Assembly (NCBI GenBank): GCA_944323075.1
Contig: CALURC010000014.1
Coordinates: forward strand, 58,489 to 122,488
DNA: 64,000 bases
Origin: an uncultured Alistipes sp.
GTDB taxonomy: Bacteria; Bacteroidota; Bacteroidia; Bacteroidales; Rikenellaceae
Direction of reading: 5' to 3'
The notes beneath the pieces were generated by a model that worked only from the letters and a program-made list of their open reading frames with translations, was not told the DNA's origin and made no database searches. A program made the position numbers and the translations under genes. Below are positions 9,862-17,799 of this stretch, in pieces. Within the stretch, counting starts at the first letter, position 1; the number at the start of each line of letters is the position of its first letter.

Positions 9862-10836
9862 ATGGTGAACAAGATTATCGCCGATTTTCTAAAGACCTCC
9901 AAACGTTTGGTCGTTCCTCAATTCGGAGCCTTCATCCGCAAAGAGGACAGCGGAACTATTGCATTCGTTCCGTTTCTGAAAAAGGATGACGGAGTATTGA
10001 CCCAACTGTTGTGCACAACATACGGACTAACTCCGAATGATGCACAAACCGTAATCAACGAATTCGTAGAAGAGATCAAAGAGAGCGTATCGACGCGTGG
10101 CATATATATTATAGAAGGAGTAGGGAGTATCACGGCTGATCCAAATGGCATGTTACGAATGGAATCCGGAACAACAACACAACCGGCAGCTCAACAACCA
10201 ACAGCTATTCCCGAAAAGCCAAAGCCAATCCAGCAGACGACTGCTCCAAAGGTTATAACAGAATCCCATACCCCTCCCGTCACACCGCCCGTTTCTCCAG
10301 TCGGTAACCGGACAACCGAAAGACCCGTTTCTCCGATCCCAACGAGCGAACCTCGGCCTACTGTTACACCGACTTCTCGCCCGTCCGTATCGGCACAACC
10401 GACACCTCCTCCAACTCCAGCTCCGAGAACGGACTATTCGCAACAACCGTCATTTCAACAAAAAAGTGGGAAGGCTCCGATCCCTACACCGCAAAAACCA
10501 TATACGACATTTCAGCAAAGTAAGGGAACTTCATCACAACCTTCAGGTCAACCGACTTCGAACCGTCCGTTCGGACCGACATCCCGTCCGGCTCCGCAAC
10601 AACCTCCCGCACGCCCTCCATACGGCCGTGCGCCACAAGGACCACGTCATCCCGCAAAGAAAAACAAGGCCGATCTGTTTATCATTATCGCCATCATTGC
10701 GGCTGCCATCGCATTGGGCGTCATGATTTTCGGCTTCCTTGTCGGACGATCGGGTCCAGACATCGATTCGCTGATCCCGCCTGCAGTTCAGGTCGATAGT
10801 ACAGCTGCCGATTCAACTGCCATGCCGGTCGAATAG
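9862..10836 (+). CDS. HU-like (CCDC81-type) domain protein with proline-rich linker and a transmembrane helix
   Basis: Residues 1-95 resemble the Bacteroidota HU/CCDC81-type DNA-binding fold (FLKTSKRLVVPQFGAFI, then the GIYIIEGVGSI strand). Residues about 105-270 are low-complexity Pro/Gln/Thr/Ser. A strongly hydrophobic helix follows at about 273-295 (FIIIAIIAAAIALGVMIFGFLVG), with a short acidic tail. This would place the HU-like domain in the cytoplasm and the tail outside. The family is widespread in Bacteroidota and poorly characterised; a role in tying the nucleoid to the envelope is speculation. It lies 66 bases upstream of the sigma-54 activator gene. Confidence 0.82.
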   Translation: MVNKIIADFLKTSKRLVVPQFGAFIRKEDSGTIAFVPFLKKDDGVLTQLLCTTYGLTPNDAQTVINEFVEEIKESVSTRGIYIIEGVGSITADPNGMLRMESGTTTQPAAQQPTAIPEKPKPIQQTTAPKVITESHTPPVTPPVSPVGNRTTERPVSPIPTSEPRPTVTPTSRPSVSAQPTPPPTPAPRTDYSQQPSFQQKSGKAPIPTPQKPYTTFQQSKGTSSQPSGQPTSNRPFGPTSRPAPQQPPARPPYGRAPQGPRHPAKKNKADLFIIIAIIAAAIALGVMIFGFLVGRSGPDIDSLIPPAVQVDSTAADSTAMPVE

Positions 10837-10902
10837 CAAACGAATAAAAGATATCGTTCGGGAAAATCGAAAAATCGATCTTTAAAATATTACGGACAGC
10901 AT

Positions 10903-12123
10903 ATGGATTTAACGAGTGTCAAACAGCGCTTTGGAATCATCGGCAATGACAGCAATCTGAATTGCGCACTGGAAATCGCATTGCGTGTAGCCTCTACGGA
11001 CCTTTCGGTATTGGTCACCGGAGAGAGTGGGGTAGGCAAAGAGTTTTTTCCGCAGATCATCCATGCCAACAGTGCACGCAAACACGGAAACTACATTGCC
11101 GTCAACTGCGGTGCAATTCCCGAAGGTACGATTGACTCCGAACTCTTCGGGCACGAAAAGGGTGCTTTCACCGGTGCGACCGAGGCCCGAAAGGGTTATT
11201 TCGAAGTGGCAGACGGAGGCACCATATTTCTGGATGAAGTGGCCGAACTACCCCATACGACCCAAGTCCGACTGCTTCGGGTACTGCAAACCGGAGAATT
11301 CATTCGGGTGGGAGCCTCGAAAGCCGGAAAAACAAACGTCCGTGTCGTCGCTGCAACCAACATCAACTTACGTGAAGCCGTGGCAGAAGGTCGTTTCCGA
11401 GAGGATCTCTATTATCGATTAAACACCGTACCGATCACGATTCCTCCTCTTAGAGAACGAAAGGGGGATATCTATTTGCTGTTCCGCAAATTCGCTTCGG
11501 ACATTGCCGCACAATACCGGATGCCGCAGATCTCCCTCGACGAAGAGGCTCGCCAAATGCTTGAGAACTATCGTTGGCCGGGAAATATACGACAACTGAA
11601 AAACGTAGCGGAACAAATCTCTGCAGTGGAAGAGACACGCCTAATCACTGGTGAGATAATCAAAAAATATCTGCCCGACTACGACAAAAGCAGGATGCCG
11701 GTAGTAACGAAAACATCTGCATCTACCGAAGAAATGCATACGGAACGGGAACTGTTATATAAAGTTTTGTTCGACTTACGGAGTGACATGAGCGAACTAA
11801 AACGAATGATGAACGAATTATTGGCATCGAAACGATACGAAGAACCCCAAGAGATCGTCGGATTGTTGCCTCATGGCAATTCATATCCGATTACACAAAC
11901 AGGTAAGGCAAATGAAACGGATGACGATTTTTATACGGATACGGAGGAGGTTATCGACGACCCGAAAGAGGGCATGACCAAAGAAAAAGCGCAAAAAGAG
12001 GCCATCATCCGTGCTTTGAAACGGCACAACGGGAAACGGAAAGATGCAGCCCGCGAATTGTTCATTTCGGAGCGGACGCTTTACCGCAAAATCAAAGAAT
12101 TGGGAATCGACAAAATACTGTAG
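10903..12123 (+). CDS. Sigma-54-dependent transcriptional activator without a receiver domain
   Basis: The 406-residue protein starts almost directly with a sigma-54 interaction AAA+ domain: Walker A GESGVGKE (residues 40-47), the sigma-54 contact loop GAFTGAT (87-93), Walker B GGTIFLDE (to residue 112), and the [11 protein letters not shown] segment. The C-terminus (about 365-406) is a Fis-type helix-turn-helix ([19 protein letters not shown]). It would drive open-complex formation by RpoN polymerase. No N-terminal sensor or receiver is present, so activity control must come from elsewhere or from expression level. It is followed after eight bases by the lptE gene. Confidence 0.93.
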   Translation: MDLTSVKQRFGIIGNDSNLNCALEIALRVASTDLSVLVTGESGVGKEFFPQIIHANSARKHGNYIAVNCGAIPEGTIDSELFGHEKGAFTGATEARKGYFEVADGGTIFLDEVAELPHTTQVRLLRVLQTGEFIRVGASKAGKTNVRVVAATNINLREAVAEGRFREDLYYRLNTVPITIPPLRERKGDIYLLFRKFASDIAAQYRMPQISLDEEARQMLENYRWPGNIRQLKNVAEQISAVEETRLITGEIIKKYLPDYDKSRMPVVTKTSASTEEMHTERELLYKVLFDLRSDMSELKRMMNELLASKRYEEPQEIVGLLPHGNSYPITQTGKANETDDDFYTDTEEVIDDPKEGMTKEKAQKEAIIRALKRHNGKRKDAARELFISERTLYRKIKELGIDKIL

Positions 12124-12131
12124 ATCAAAAT

Positions 12132-12647
12132 ATGAAAAAAATCGCAAGATTAATTATAGCCATACTTGCATGTATAACGATAACACAGGGGTGCACCGTT
12201 CGTTACTCTTTTTCTGGAGCTTCGATCTCACCTGAAGTAAAAACGGTGAGTATTGCACGTTTCCCGAACAACGCCTTGTTGGTCGCACCTATATTGAGTT
12301 CAACTCTGACTGACGCCCTCCAAGATAAGTTTTCGAGACAGACCAAACTAACGTTGGTTCCCGAAGGAGGCGATCTGAGTTTTGAAGGAGAGATCACCAA
12401 CTACACATCAACCCCAGCTGCCATCACCGGGGATGAGACTGCTGCCCTTAACAACTTGACCATTACGGTGCGTGTCCGATTCTCCAATGCAATAGACCCA
12501 TCGCAAAACTACGACAAGACCTTCTCATCGTTCTCGACCTATCCGAGCAGTACACTTCTACAAGAGGCAGAGACATCCTTGATTCCTGAAATTGTCGATC
12601 AGTTGGTCGAAGATATTTTCAACGCAGCCGTATCGAATTGGGATTAA
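12132..12647 (+). CDS. lptE: LptE-like lipoprotein of LPS assembly
   Basis: The 171-residue product has a lipoprotein signal peptide with its lipobox cysteine in ITQGC and the segment YSFSGASISPEVKTVSIARF typical of the Bacteroidota LptE family. LptE plugs the LptD barrel that inserts lipopolysaccharide into the outer leaflet. The order sigma-54 activator, lptE, TPR-like protein, secG is common in Bacteroidales. The stop codon shares one base with the start of the next gene, indicating an operon. Confidence 0.85.
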   Translation: MKKIARLIIAILACITITQGCTVRYSFSGASISPEVKTVSIARFPNNALLVAPILSSTLTDALQDKFSRQTKLTLVPEGGDLSFEGEITNYTSTPAAITGDETAALNNLTITVRVRFSNAIDPSQNYDKTFSSFSTYPSSTLLQEAETSLIPEIVDQLVEDIFNAAVSNWD

Positions 12648-13144
12648 TGGAGACACGAACAGGATTACTCGCCCTTACTAAGGAAGAATTAAATGGCATT
12701 GTCGAACAGTATCCGTGGTGTTCGACAGCCCGGCTTTTGTTATGGAATGGGGAAGGAGAATTGCCGTCCGGACTGTTGCTTCGTCAGTCCTTCCATTGCA
12801 TGCCGGATTATCTCAAAAAAAACGACAGTGAACCGAAACCACAAGATTCGCCCCTTTCCGATATAATAGATCGTTTCCTGACTCTCTCTTCAACGCGAAT
12901 CGATCCCTCGGCAGACTCCGGATCTCGAGAAGACCTCTCGGTTGAATCCGTAACGGAAAATTACGACATGGTCAGCGAAGAGTTAGCAGAAATATACACC
13001 AAACAGGGTCTATTCCGCGAAGCAAGAAAAATTTATGAGCGTTTAAGTTTGCTATATCCGGAAAAAAGTGTTTATTTTGCCGAAATTATTGCCGGATTGG
13101 GGAATCGCACTCCCCGAACCCAAACAGTGAAAAAAGAAGTATAA
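12647..13144 (+). CDS. TPR-like hypothetical protein
   Basis: The ATG at 12647 overlaps the lptE stop (TAATG), giving about 165 residues beginning METRTGLLALTKEEL. The N-terminal phrase IVEQYPWCSTARLLL recurs in small Bacteroidales proteins at this locus. The C-terminus (SEELAEIYTKQGLFREARKIYERLSLLYPEKS) looks like a single tetratricopeptide hairpin; the middle is charged and poorly ordered. The function is not known to me. Tight coupling to lptE and secG suggests an envelope or export role. Confidence 0.75.
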   Translation: METRTGLLALTKEELNGIVEQYPWCSTARLLLWNGEGELPSGLLLRQSFHCMPDYLKKNDSEPKPQDSPLSDIIDRFLTLSSTRIDPSADSGSREDLSVESVTENYDMVSEELAEIYTKQGLFREARKIYERLSLLYPEKSVYFAEIIAGLGNRTPRTQTVKKEV

Positions 13145-13164
13145 CGTTTAAAACAGATTTTATA

Positions 13165-13545
13165 ATGTATATTTTTTGCATTGTTTTGATTGTCATCGCA
13201 AGTATTTTATTGATCCTTGCCGTACTAGCCCAAAATCCAAAAAGCGGAATGGCCGCCAATTTCGGAGCCTCGAACCAAGTAATGGGAGTTCGTCAAACCG
13301 CCGATTTTCTTGAAAAATTCACTTGGGGATTGGCCATTGCAATCGTAGTACTGAGTTTAGCCGCTACGATGACCATGCCCTCCAACAATATCCTGTCGAG
13401 CAAAAGCGAAGTCGAAAAAATTCTCGAACAACAAGCCGTTCAAGCTAATGAAAACCTGCTTCCTTCGATTCCTACCGAAGGTGCTGATTCGACTGCCGCT
13501 ACTACCGAAGCTCCCGCTGCTCCTGCAGCCGACTCTGTCGAATAA
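13165..13545 (+). CDS. secG: Preprotein translocase subunit SecG
   Basis: The 126-residue protein has two transmembrane helices (residues about 2-22 and 52-72) joined by the SecG hallmark loop LAQNPKSGMAANFGASNQVMGVRQ. A longer Ala/Thr/Glu-rich tail follows, which is common in Bacteroidota SecG. SecG stimulates the SecYE channel. It is the last gene of the run starting with the sigma-54 activator and is followed by a terminator hairpin. Confidence 0.93.
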   Translation: MYIFCIVLIVIASILLILAVLAQNPKSGMAANFGASNQVMGVRQTADFLEKFTWGLAIAIVVLSLAATMTMPSNNILSSKSEVEKILEQQAVQANENLLPSIPTEGADSTAATTEAPAAPAADSVE

Positions 13546-13584
13546 TATCCGTTCGACCTGCTACTAAAAACTTAATCTATATAG

Positions 13585-13620
13585 AGAACTGTCTCGGCTT
13601 TGCTGCAGACAGTTCTTTTG
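13585..13620 (+). terminator. Terminator after secG
   Basis: AGAACTGTCT (13585-13594) pairs with AGACAGTTCT (13607-13616) around a 12-base loop, followed by a short T-run. Confidence 0.75.
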
Positions 13621-13698
13621 TTCTCTTACTTACCCTTCGATCAAAAGTTATCTTCAAACCAGAAGGCGAGAGAGAATCACTATCAAGACCACCAGGAT

Positions 13699-14136
13699 AT
13701 GATACGTATTTTCGACCCGCAGGACATGGATATCGTACTCGATATTTGGTTAAAAGGATCGTTACAGGCACACGGGTTCATCGACAAGTCATACTGGGAA
13801 CAACAAAAAGAACGATTCAGAGAGACTCTATCGTCGCACTCGATTACAGCTGTTTATTGCGATCCACACACCAATCGGGCCATCGGTTTTATTTCCCTCG
13901 TTGAGAACTTCATCACAGCTCTGTATGTTACTCCGGAAGAGCAGGGGAGAGGTATCGGACACGATCTATTGTGTCGGGCGAAATACCTATATCCCGTATT
14001 GGAACTATCGGTATACACCGAAAACAAATCAGCATTATCGTTTTATTTGAACGAAGGATTCCAGATCGTTCGATACCAAACCGACCAAGCGACCGGACAC
14101 GAAGAGGCTTTTATGATACATCGTCCCGTCCGATAA
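13699..14136 (+). CDS. GNAT-family N-acetyltransferase (YiaC-like)
   Basis: The 145-residue product starting MIRIFDPQDMDIVLDIWL has the acetyl-CoA motif ALYVTPEEQGRGIGHDLL and the C-terminal SALSFYLNEGFQIV segment of GNAT enzymes. Its overall pattern resembles the E. coli YiaC/YjaB proteins, which acetylate lysines or small molecules; the substrate here is unknown. The frame is open upstream to 13600, but that part overlaps the secG terminator, so the ATG at 13699 is preferred. Confidence 0.85.
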   Translation: MIRIFDPQDMDIVLDIWLKGSLQAHGFIDKSYWEQQKERFRETLSSHSITAVYCDPHTNRAIGFISLVENFITALYVTPEEQGRGIGHDLLCRAKYLYPVLELSVYTENKSALSFYLNEGFQIVRYQTDQATGHEEAFMIHRPVR

Positions 14137-14256
14137 AATTATCGTATTCTTTTACCTCAGCTCTTTCAATGGAATAAGGTACATCATATCGCAATTGCCT
14201 TCCTTTCCAAATTTCACTATATTTTTGCATAAGACAGACCCCTTATTTCTCCCCTC

Positions 14257-14305
14257 AAAAAAGCAGCCCCATCGTTGGTCAACCGACCAAATACGATGGA
14301 GCCAC
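14257..14305 (-). terminator. Terminator after the minus-strand glycan cluster
   Basis: CCATCG plus TTGGTC pairs with GACCAA and CGATGG (about 12 bp with a small bulge). On the minus strand it is followed by a run of six T. It sits just beyond the end of the CBM9/PKD gene. Confidence 0.65.
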
Positions 14306-14332
14306 ATAAATAAACTCAACTATCAAAAACTT

Positions 14333-15430
14333 CTATCGGGTAACAACTTCCCAAACCTTGATTCGTCGGTCAGTTCCCTGCGGGCCCTCGACTTCGAGCG
14401 TAACGGTCCACTCTCCGGCCCGATCGTAACGGTGAAGCGGATGCTGCTCTTCCGAGCCGGTTCCATCGCCGAAATCCCATTTCCATCGGGTAATTTCACC
14501 TTGTGAACGATCCTCGAACAACACGATACGCTGTTCGCGGTCTACCTCCGTAAAACTCCAATCCGCATCGATCGCAGGCCGATAGGTCTCCTCCAACGGC
14601 ATCAACCGAAAGGCATTGAGGTAGGAGGCATCGCGTATCATCCGGAAATCGTGCGACAAACACATGACCGGATCGGCCTGCGGCTTATCCGTATCGAAGT
14701 CAATCATACACCACGAGATGCCGATCAGCTCGTTCTCGGTTAACTGCGATACGACCGAACGACTGATTCCCTCCACTGCGGCATAATCGAACGGTGTGAT
14801 CCAAAACTCCATCCGTAAGCGTCCGGATGAGCCGTGTTCAAAATCGTAATCGTATGCTACGTTGGCATAAGGAAAATCCTTGATCCAAGGCGTTGCTCCC
14901 CAGACCATGGCCCACTCCTTACCCTCCTGAACCGGAGTAAAGATGTGGTAATTCTGGGCATGTGCACCATGGCCTTTGAAATGCAGATCCGAAATCGGCA
15001 ACACGTTTTTATTTCCGTTATCCTCTTTAATAAAAAGTCCGCCCGAAGCATCCCCGTCGACCACCAATTCGAATATATCCTGACGCAAGCCCTTATCGGA
15101 GAAGTCCCAACAATCGTCGTAGGCTTCCACATAGAAATAGAGTCTGTTTTCGCCCTTCACCCATCCTACCTTGACCGTCAGATCGAACTCCGTAGAGTCA
15201 AGATCGGCACCACGGCCTCCATGCGTATCGAACAATTCGGAGAGTCCCACGGCATAGGTCTCGGGAACCATATCCCAGTCGGAAAAGACGCCGTCGATAC
15301 GCGGTATGGCCGTACGCGGGAACTGAAAAACTTTAAACTCCTTTTCGGGTCGTGCAAAAGCTGAAATTTCAGACAAATACCCGAAAAACAGCACACAAAA
15401 CAATAAAATATACTTTAACGCTCTTTTCAT
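14333..15430 (-). CDS. Secreted CBM9-like and PKD domain protein
   Basis: The 365-residue product has a signal peptide (MKRALKYILLFCVLFFGYLS), a CBM9-like carbohydrate-binding domain beginning near IPRIDGVFSDWDMVPE (about residues 40-260), and a C-terminal PKD domain (about 285-360; WKWDFGDGTGSEEQHPLHRYDRAGEWTV has the classic WDFGDG core). No catalytic domain is visible, so it is likely a surface or periplasmic glycan-binding protein. It starts only six bases after the GH92 gene and is the last gene of the cluster. Confidence 0.8.
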   Translation of the reverse strand: MKRALKYILLFCVLFFGYLSEISAFARPEKEFKVFQFPRTAIPRIDGVFSDWDMVPETYAVGLSELFDTHGGRGADLDSTEFDLTVKVGWVKGENRLYFYVEAYDDCWDFSDKGLRQDIFELVVDGDASGGLFIKEDNGNKNVLPISDLHFKGHGAHAQNYHIFTPVQEGKEWAMVWGATPWIKDFPYANVAYDYDFEHGSSGRLRMEFWITPFDYAAVEGISRSVVSQLTENELIGISWCMIDFDTDKPQADPVMCLSHDFRMIRDASYLNAFRLMPLEETYRPAIDADWSFTEVDREQRIVLFEDRSQGEITRWKWDFGDGTGSEEQHPLHRYDRAGEWTVTLEVEGPQGTDRRIKVWEVVTR

Positions 15431-15436
15431 AAATAA

Positions 15437-17752
15437 TTACTCTTTTTTAAGTCTGTCGCACATCGACAGCGGGCAATCGTCGGGGGCACTTCCCCATGAC
15501 TCATTCGGTTCGGATCCCATCTCGAACTCCAACGTCACGTCTCCCGTAAACAGCTGTTTGTGGGTCAACCAGTTTTTGGAACAGGACACGCCGTTCACCC
15601 ATACCGACTGTATATAACAGTTCTCACGAGATACATTCGTAGCCAATACGGTCAACTGCCCCATCGGATGCCGCACAACTGCCTTTTTGAAAATCGGAGA
15701 ACCGATAAAATAAACCCCTTCGCCGTGAGTCACCGGATAGAATCCCAACGAACTGAATACATACCAAGCCGACATCTGTCCCGTATCGTCGTTCCCGCAA
15801 ATCCCATCGGGCGATACGTCGTACATCGTATACAACACGTCGCTGATCCGTTTCTGGCCTTTCCACGGTTGACCGGCATAATTGTACATATACAGCGTAT
15901 GGTGTCCGGGTTCGTTTCCGTGGGCATACTGTCCGATCATACCGGTAATATCCGGTGCCGGATTATCCCCGTGAATCTCCGGACTAACGATAAACAACGA
16001 ATCTAGTTTTGCGACAAATGCCTCTTTGCCACCGAACAGATCGATCAGGCCCTTACCGTCGTGTGGCACAAAGAAGGTCCACTGCCAAGCCGTACCCTCA
16101 CAGAAATCATCATCCGGACGATAATGGTTCGAATGGAACGGATCGAATGGAGTCCGCCACGTCCCGTCACTCATCTTGCCGCGCATGAAATTCGTCGTCG
16201 AATCAAAAAGATTGCGGTAAGAGTCGGCACGATGCAAATAATAAGCATAGTCGTCCCAATGTCCCAACATTTTGGCCATCTGGGCAATACACCAGTCATC
16301 GTAGCTATACTCCAAAGTCTTCGACACCGAATTGACTTCGAGATCGCACGGCACATACCCGTACTGTTTGTAATTACGGATGCCCCGGAACCCCTTCAAA
16401 AAATAGCCAAACGTATCGCGTTGTGCAGACGCTTTCATCGCTTCGAAAAGCGCTTCCGCATCGTATGCCTGAATTCCCTTATTGTAAGCATCCGCAATGA
16501 CCGGCATCGAGTGGTAACCGATCATACACATGTTTTCGACTCCGGCCAGTGTCCAGATTGGCAGCTGTCCGCAATGGCGGTAATGTTCCAAAAACGTATT
16601 CATCAGATCATTGGTCACATCCGGACGCAAAAGAGCGATCAGCGGATTCTGTGCACGGAACGTATCCCACAGGCCGAGAACTCCGGCAAAGTATCGAAAA
16701 TTACCTTGATAAACCTTTGAATCCGAACTCCGGTATTCACCCGTCACATCCGAATAAAGCTGCGGATAGAGCAGGGCAAAATACAGTGATGTATAAAAGA
16801 CCTCTTTCCGCGACAAATTATCATCCTCTATCTGAATAGCTGACAACTCCTTATTCCACGACTCAAGCGCACGTTTTTTTACCTTATCGAAATTCCACGT
16901 TCGGATCTCACTTTCAAGATTTTTCCGGGCGCCTTCCATACTAACCGGCGAGATTCCGACTCGCACAACAAGCGGTCGGCTCGATCTATCGGAAAAACTC
17001 AACAGCGCTCGGACATCTGTCCCTTCAAGTTCATTTGCTCCGGTTCGTGCAATTTTATTCTCAAAAAGTGTACACGATTCGATCGGTTCGGAAAATTGAG
17101 CATAGAAATAGACATGCTGCTCGGGTGCCCAGCCGTTCGAGATGCGGAATCCGCGCACGGTACGGTCATCGACCCATTCCAACCGGGCGAGCTTGACCGT
17201 ATCGAAATCCTCGTCGGGCCAGATCGTCGTAGAGTGCTGACTGCCGTGCTTGAGGTCAATCACTAAATGCCGATCGGAGGTCGGATACGAATATCTGTGC
17301 ATACCACATCTTGCCGTAGCTGTCAACTCCGCATCGATGTCCGAATCCAACAGTTTTACGCTGTAATAACCCGGAGCTGCCGACTCCTGATCGTGAGAAA
17401 ACCGACTCGACACCGTCTCCGGATAGCGTTCACACGATTTCCACGCATCTCCCGTCACAGGAAAAAACATAATATCCTGAAAGTCGGTTCCACCGCCACC
17501 CGACTTATGGGTATGGCTGAAACCGTACAGCACGGAATGGTCATAATGGTAACCCGAAGCCGTAAAATAGGTATCCGGTCCCAACTGCACCATCCCGAAG
17601 GGTACGGCAGCCATCGGTACTACACACCCCGCAGCTCCCGTACCCATCATCGGACGGACGTAGGAGACTGCGTCAAACTTTTCTTTGGCAGAAAGTGTCA
17701 CACACGACACCAGTGCCAAAAGAGTCCAAAAACACAATCTCTTCCTTTTCAT
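15437..17752 (-). CDS. GH92 family alpha-mannosidase
   Basis: The 771-residue product has a signal peptide and then the GH92 N-terminal signature MMGTGAAGCVVPMAAVPFGMV with QLGPDT. The C-terminal half contains GNEPGHHTLYMYNY (near residue 611, proposed general acid Glu) and GNDDTGQMSAWYVFSSLG (near 650, catalytic Asp pair). GH92 enzymes are Ca2+-dependent exo-alpha-mannosidases that remove terminal mannose from N-glycans or yeast mannan. It is secreted, to the periplasm or cell surface. Neighbours on both sides are also secreted and same-strand, at 6 and 47 bases. Confidence 0.93.
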   Translation of the reverse strand: MKRKRLCFWTLLALVSCVTLSAKEKFDAVSYVRPMMGTGAAGCVVPMAAVPFGMVQLGPDTYFTASGYHYDHSVLYGFSHTHKSGGGGTDFQDIMFFPVTGDAWKSCERYPETVSSRFSHDQESAAPGYYSVKLLDSDIDAELTATARCGMHRYSYPTSDRHLVIDLKHGSQHSTTIWPDEDFDTVKLARLEWVDDRTVRGFRISNGWAPEQHVYFYAQFSEPIESCTLFENKIARTGANELEGTDVRALLSFSDRSSRPLVVRVGISPVSMEGARKNLESEIRTWNFDKVKKRALESWNKELSAIQIEDDNLSRKEVFYTSLYFALLYPQLYSDVTGEYRSSDSKVYQGNFRYFAGVLGLWDTFRAQNPLIALLRPDVTNDLMNTFLEHYRHCGQLPIWTLAGVENMCMIGYHSMPVIADAYNKGIQAYDAEALFEAMKASAQRDTFGYFLKGFRGIRNYKQYGYVPCDLEVNSVSKTLEYSYDDWCIAQMAKMLGHWDDYAYYLHRADSYRNLFDSTTNFMRGKMSDGTWRTPFDPFHSNHYRPDDDFCEGTAWQWTFFVPHDGKGLIDLFGGKEAFVAKLDSLFIVSPEIHGDNPAPDITGMIGQYAHGNEPGHHTLYMYNYAGQPWKGQKRISDVLYTMYDVSPDGICGNDDTGQMSAWYVFSSLGFYPVTHGEGVYFIGSPIFKKAVVRHPMGQLTVLATNVSRENCYIQSVWVNGVSCSKNWLTHKQLFTGDVTLEFEMGSEPNESWGSAPDDCPLSMCDRLKKE

Positions 17753-17799
17753 GGAACTAAATATTAATATATTACAACATAGGGTCCTGTATGACCTCT

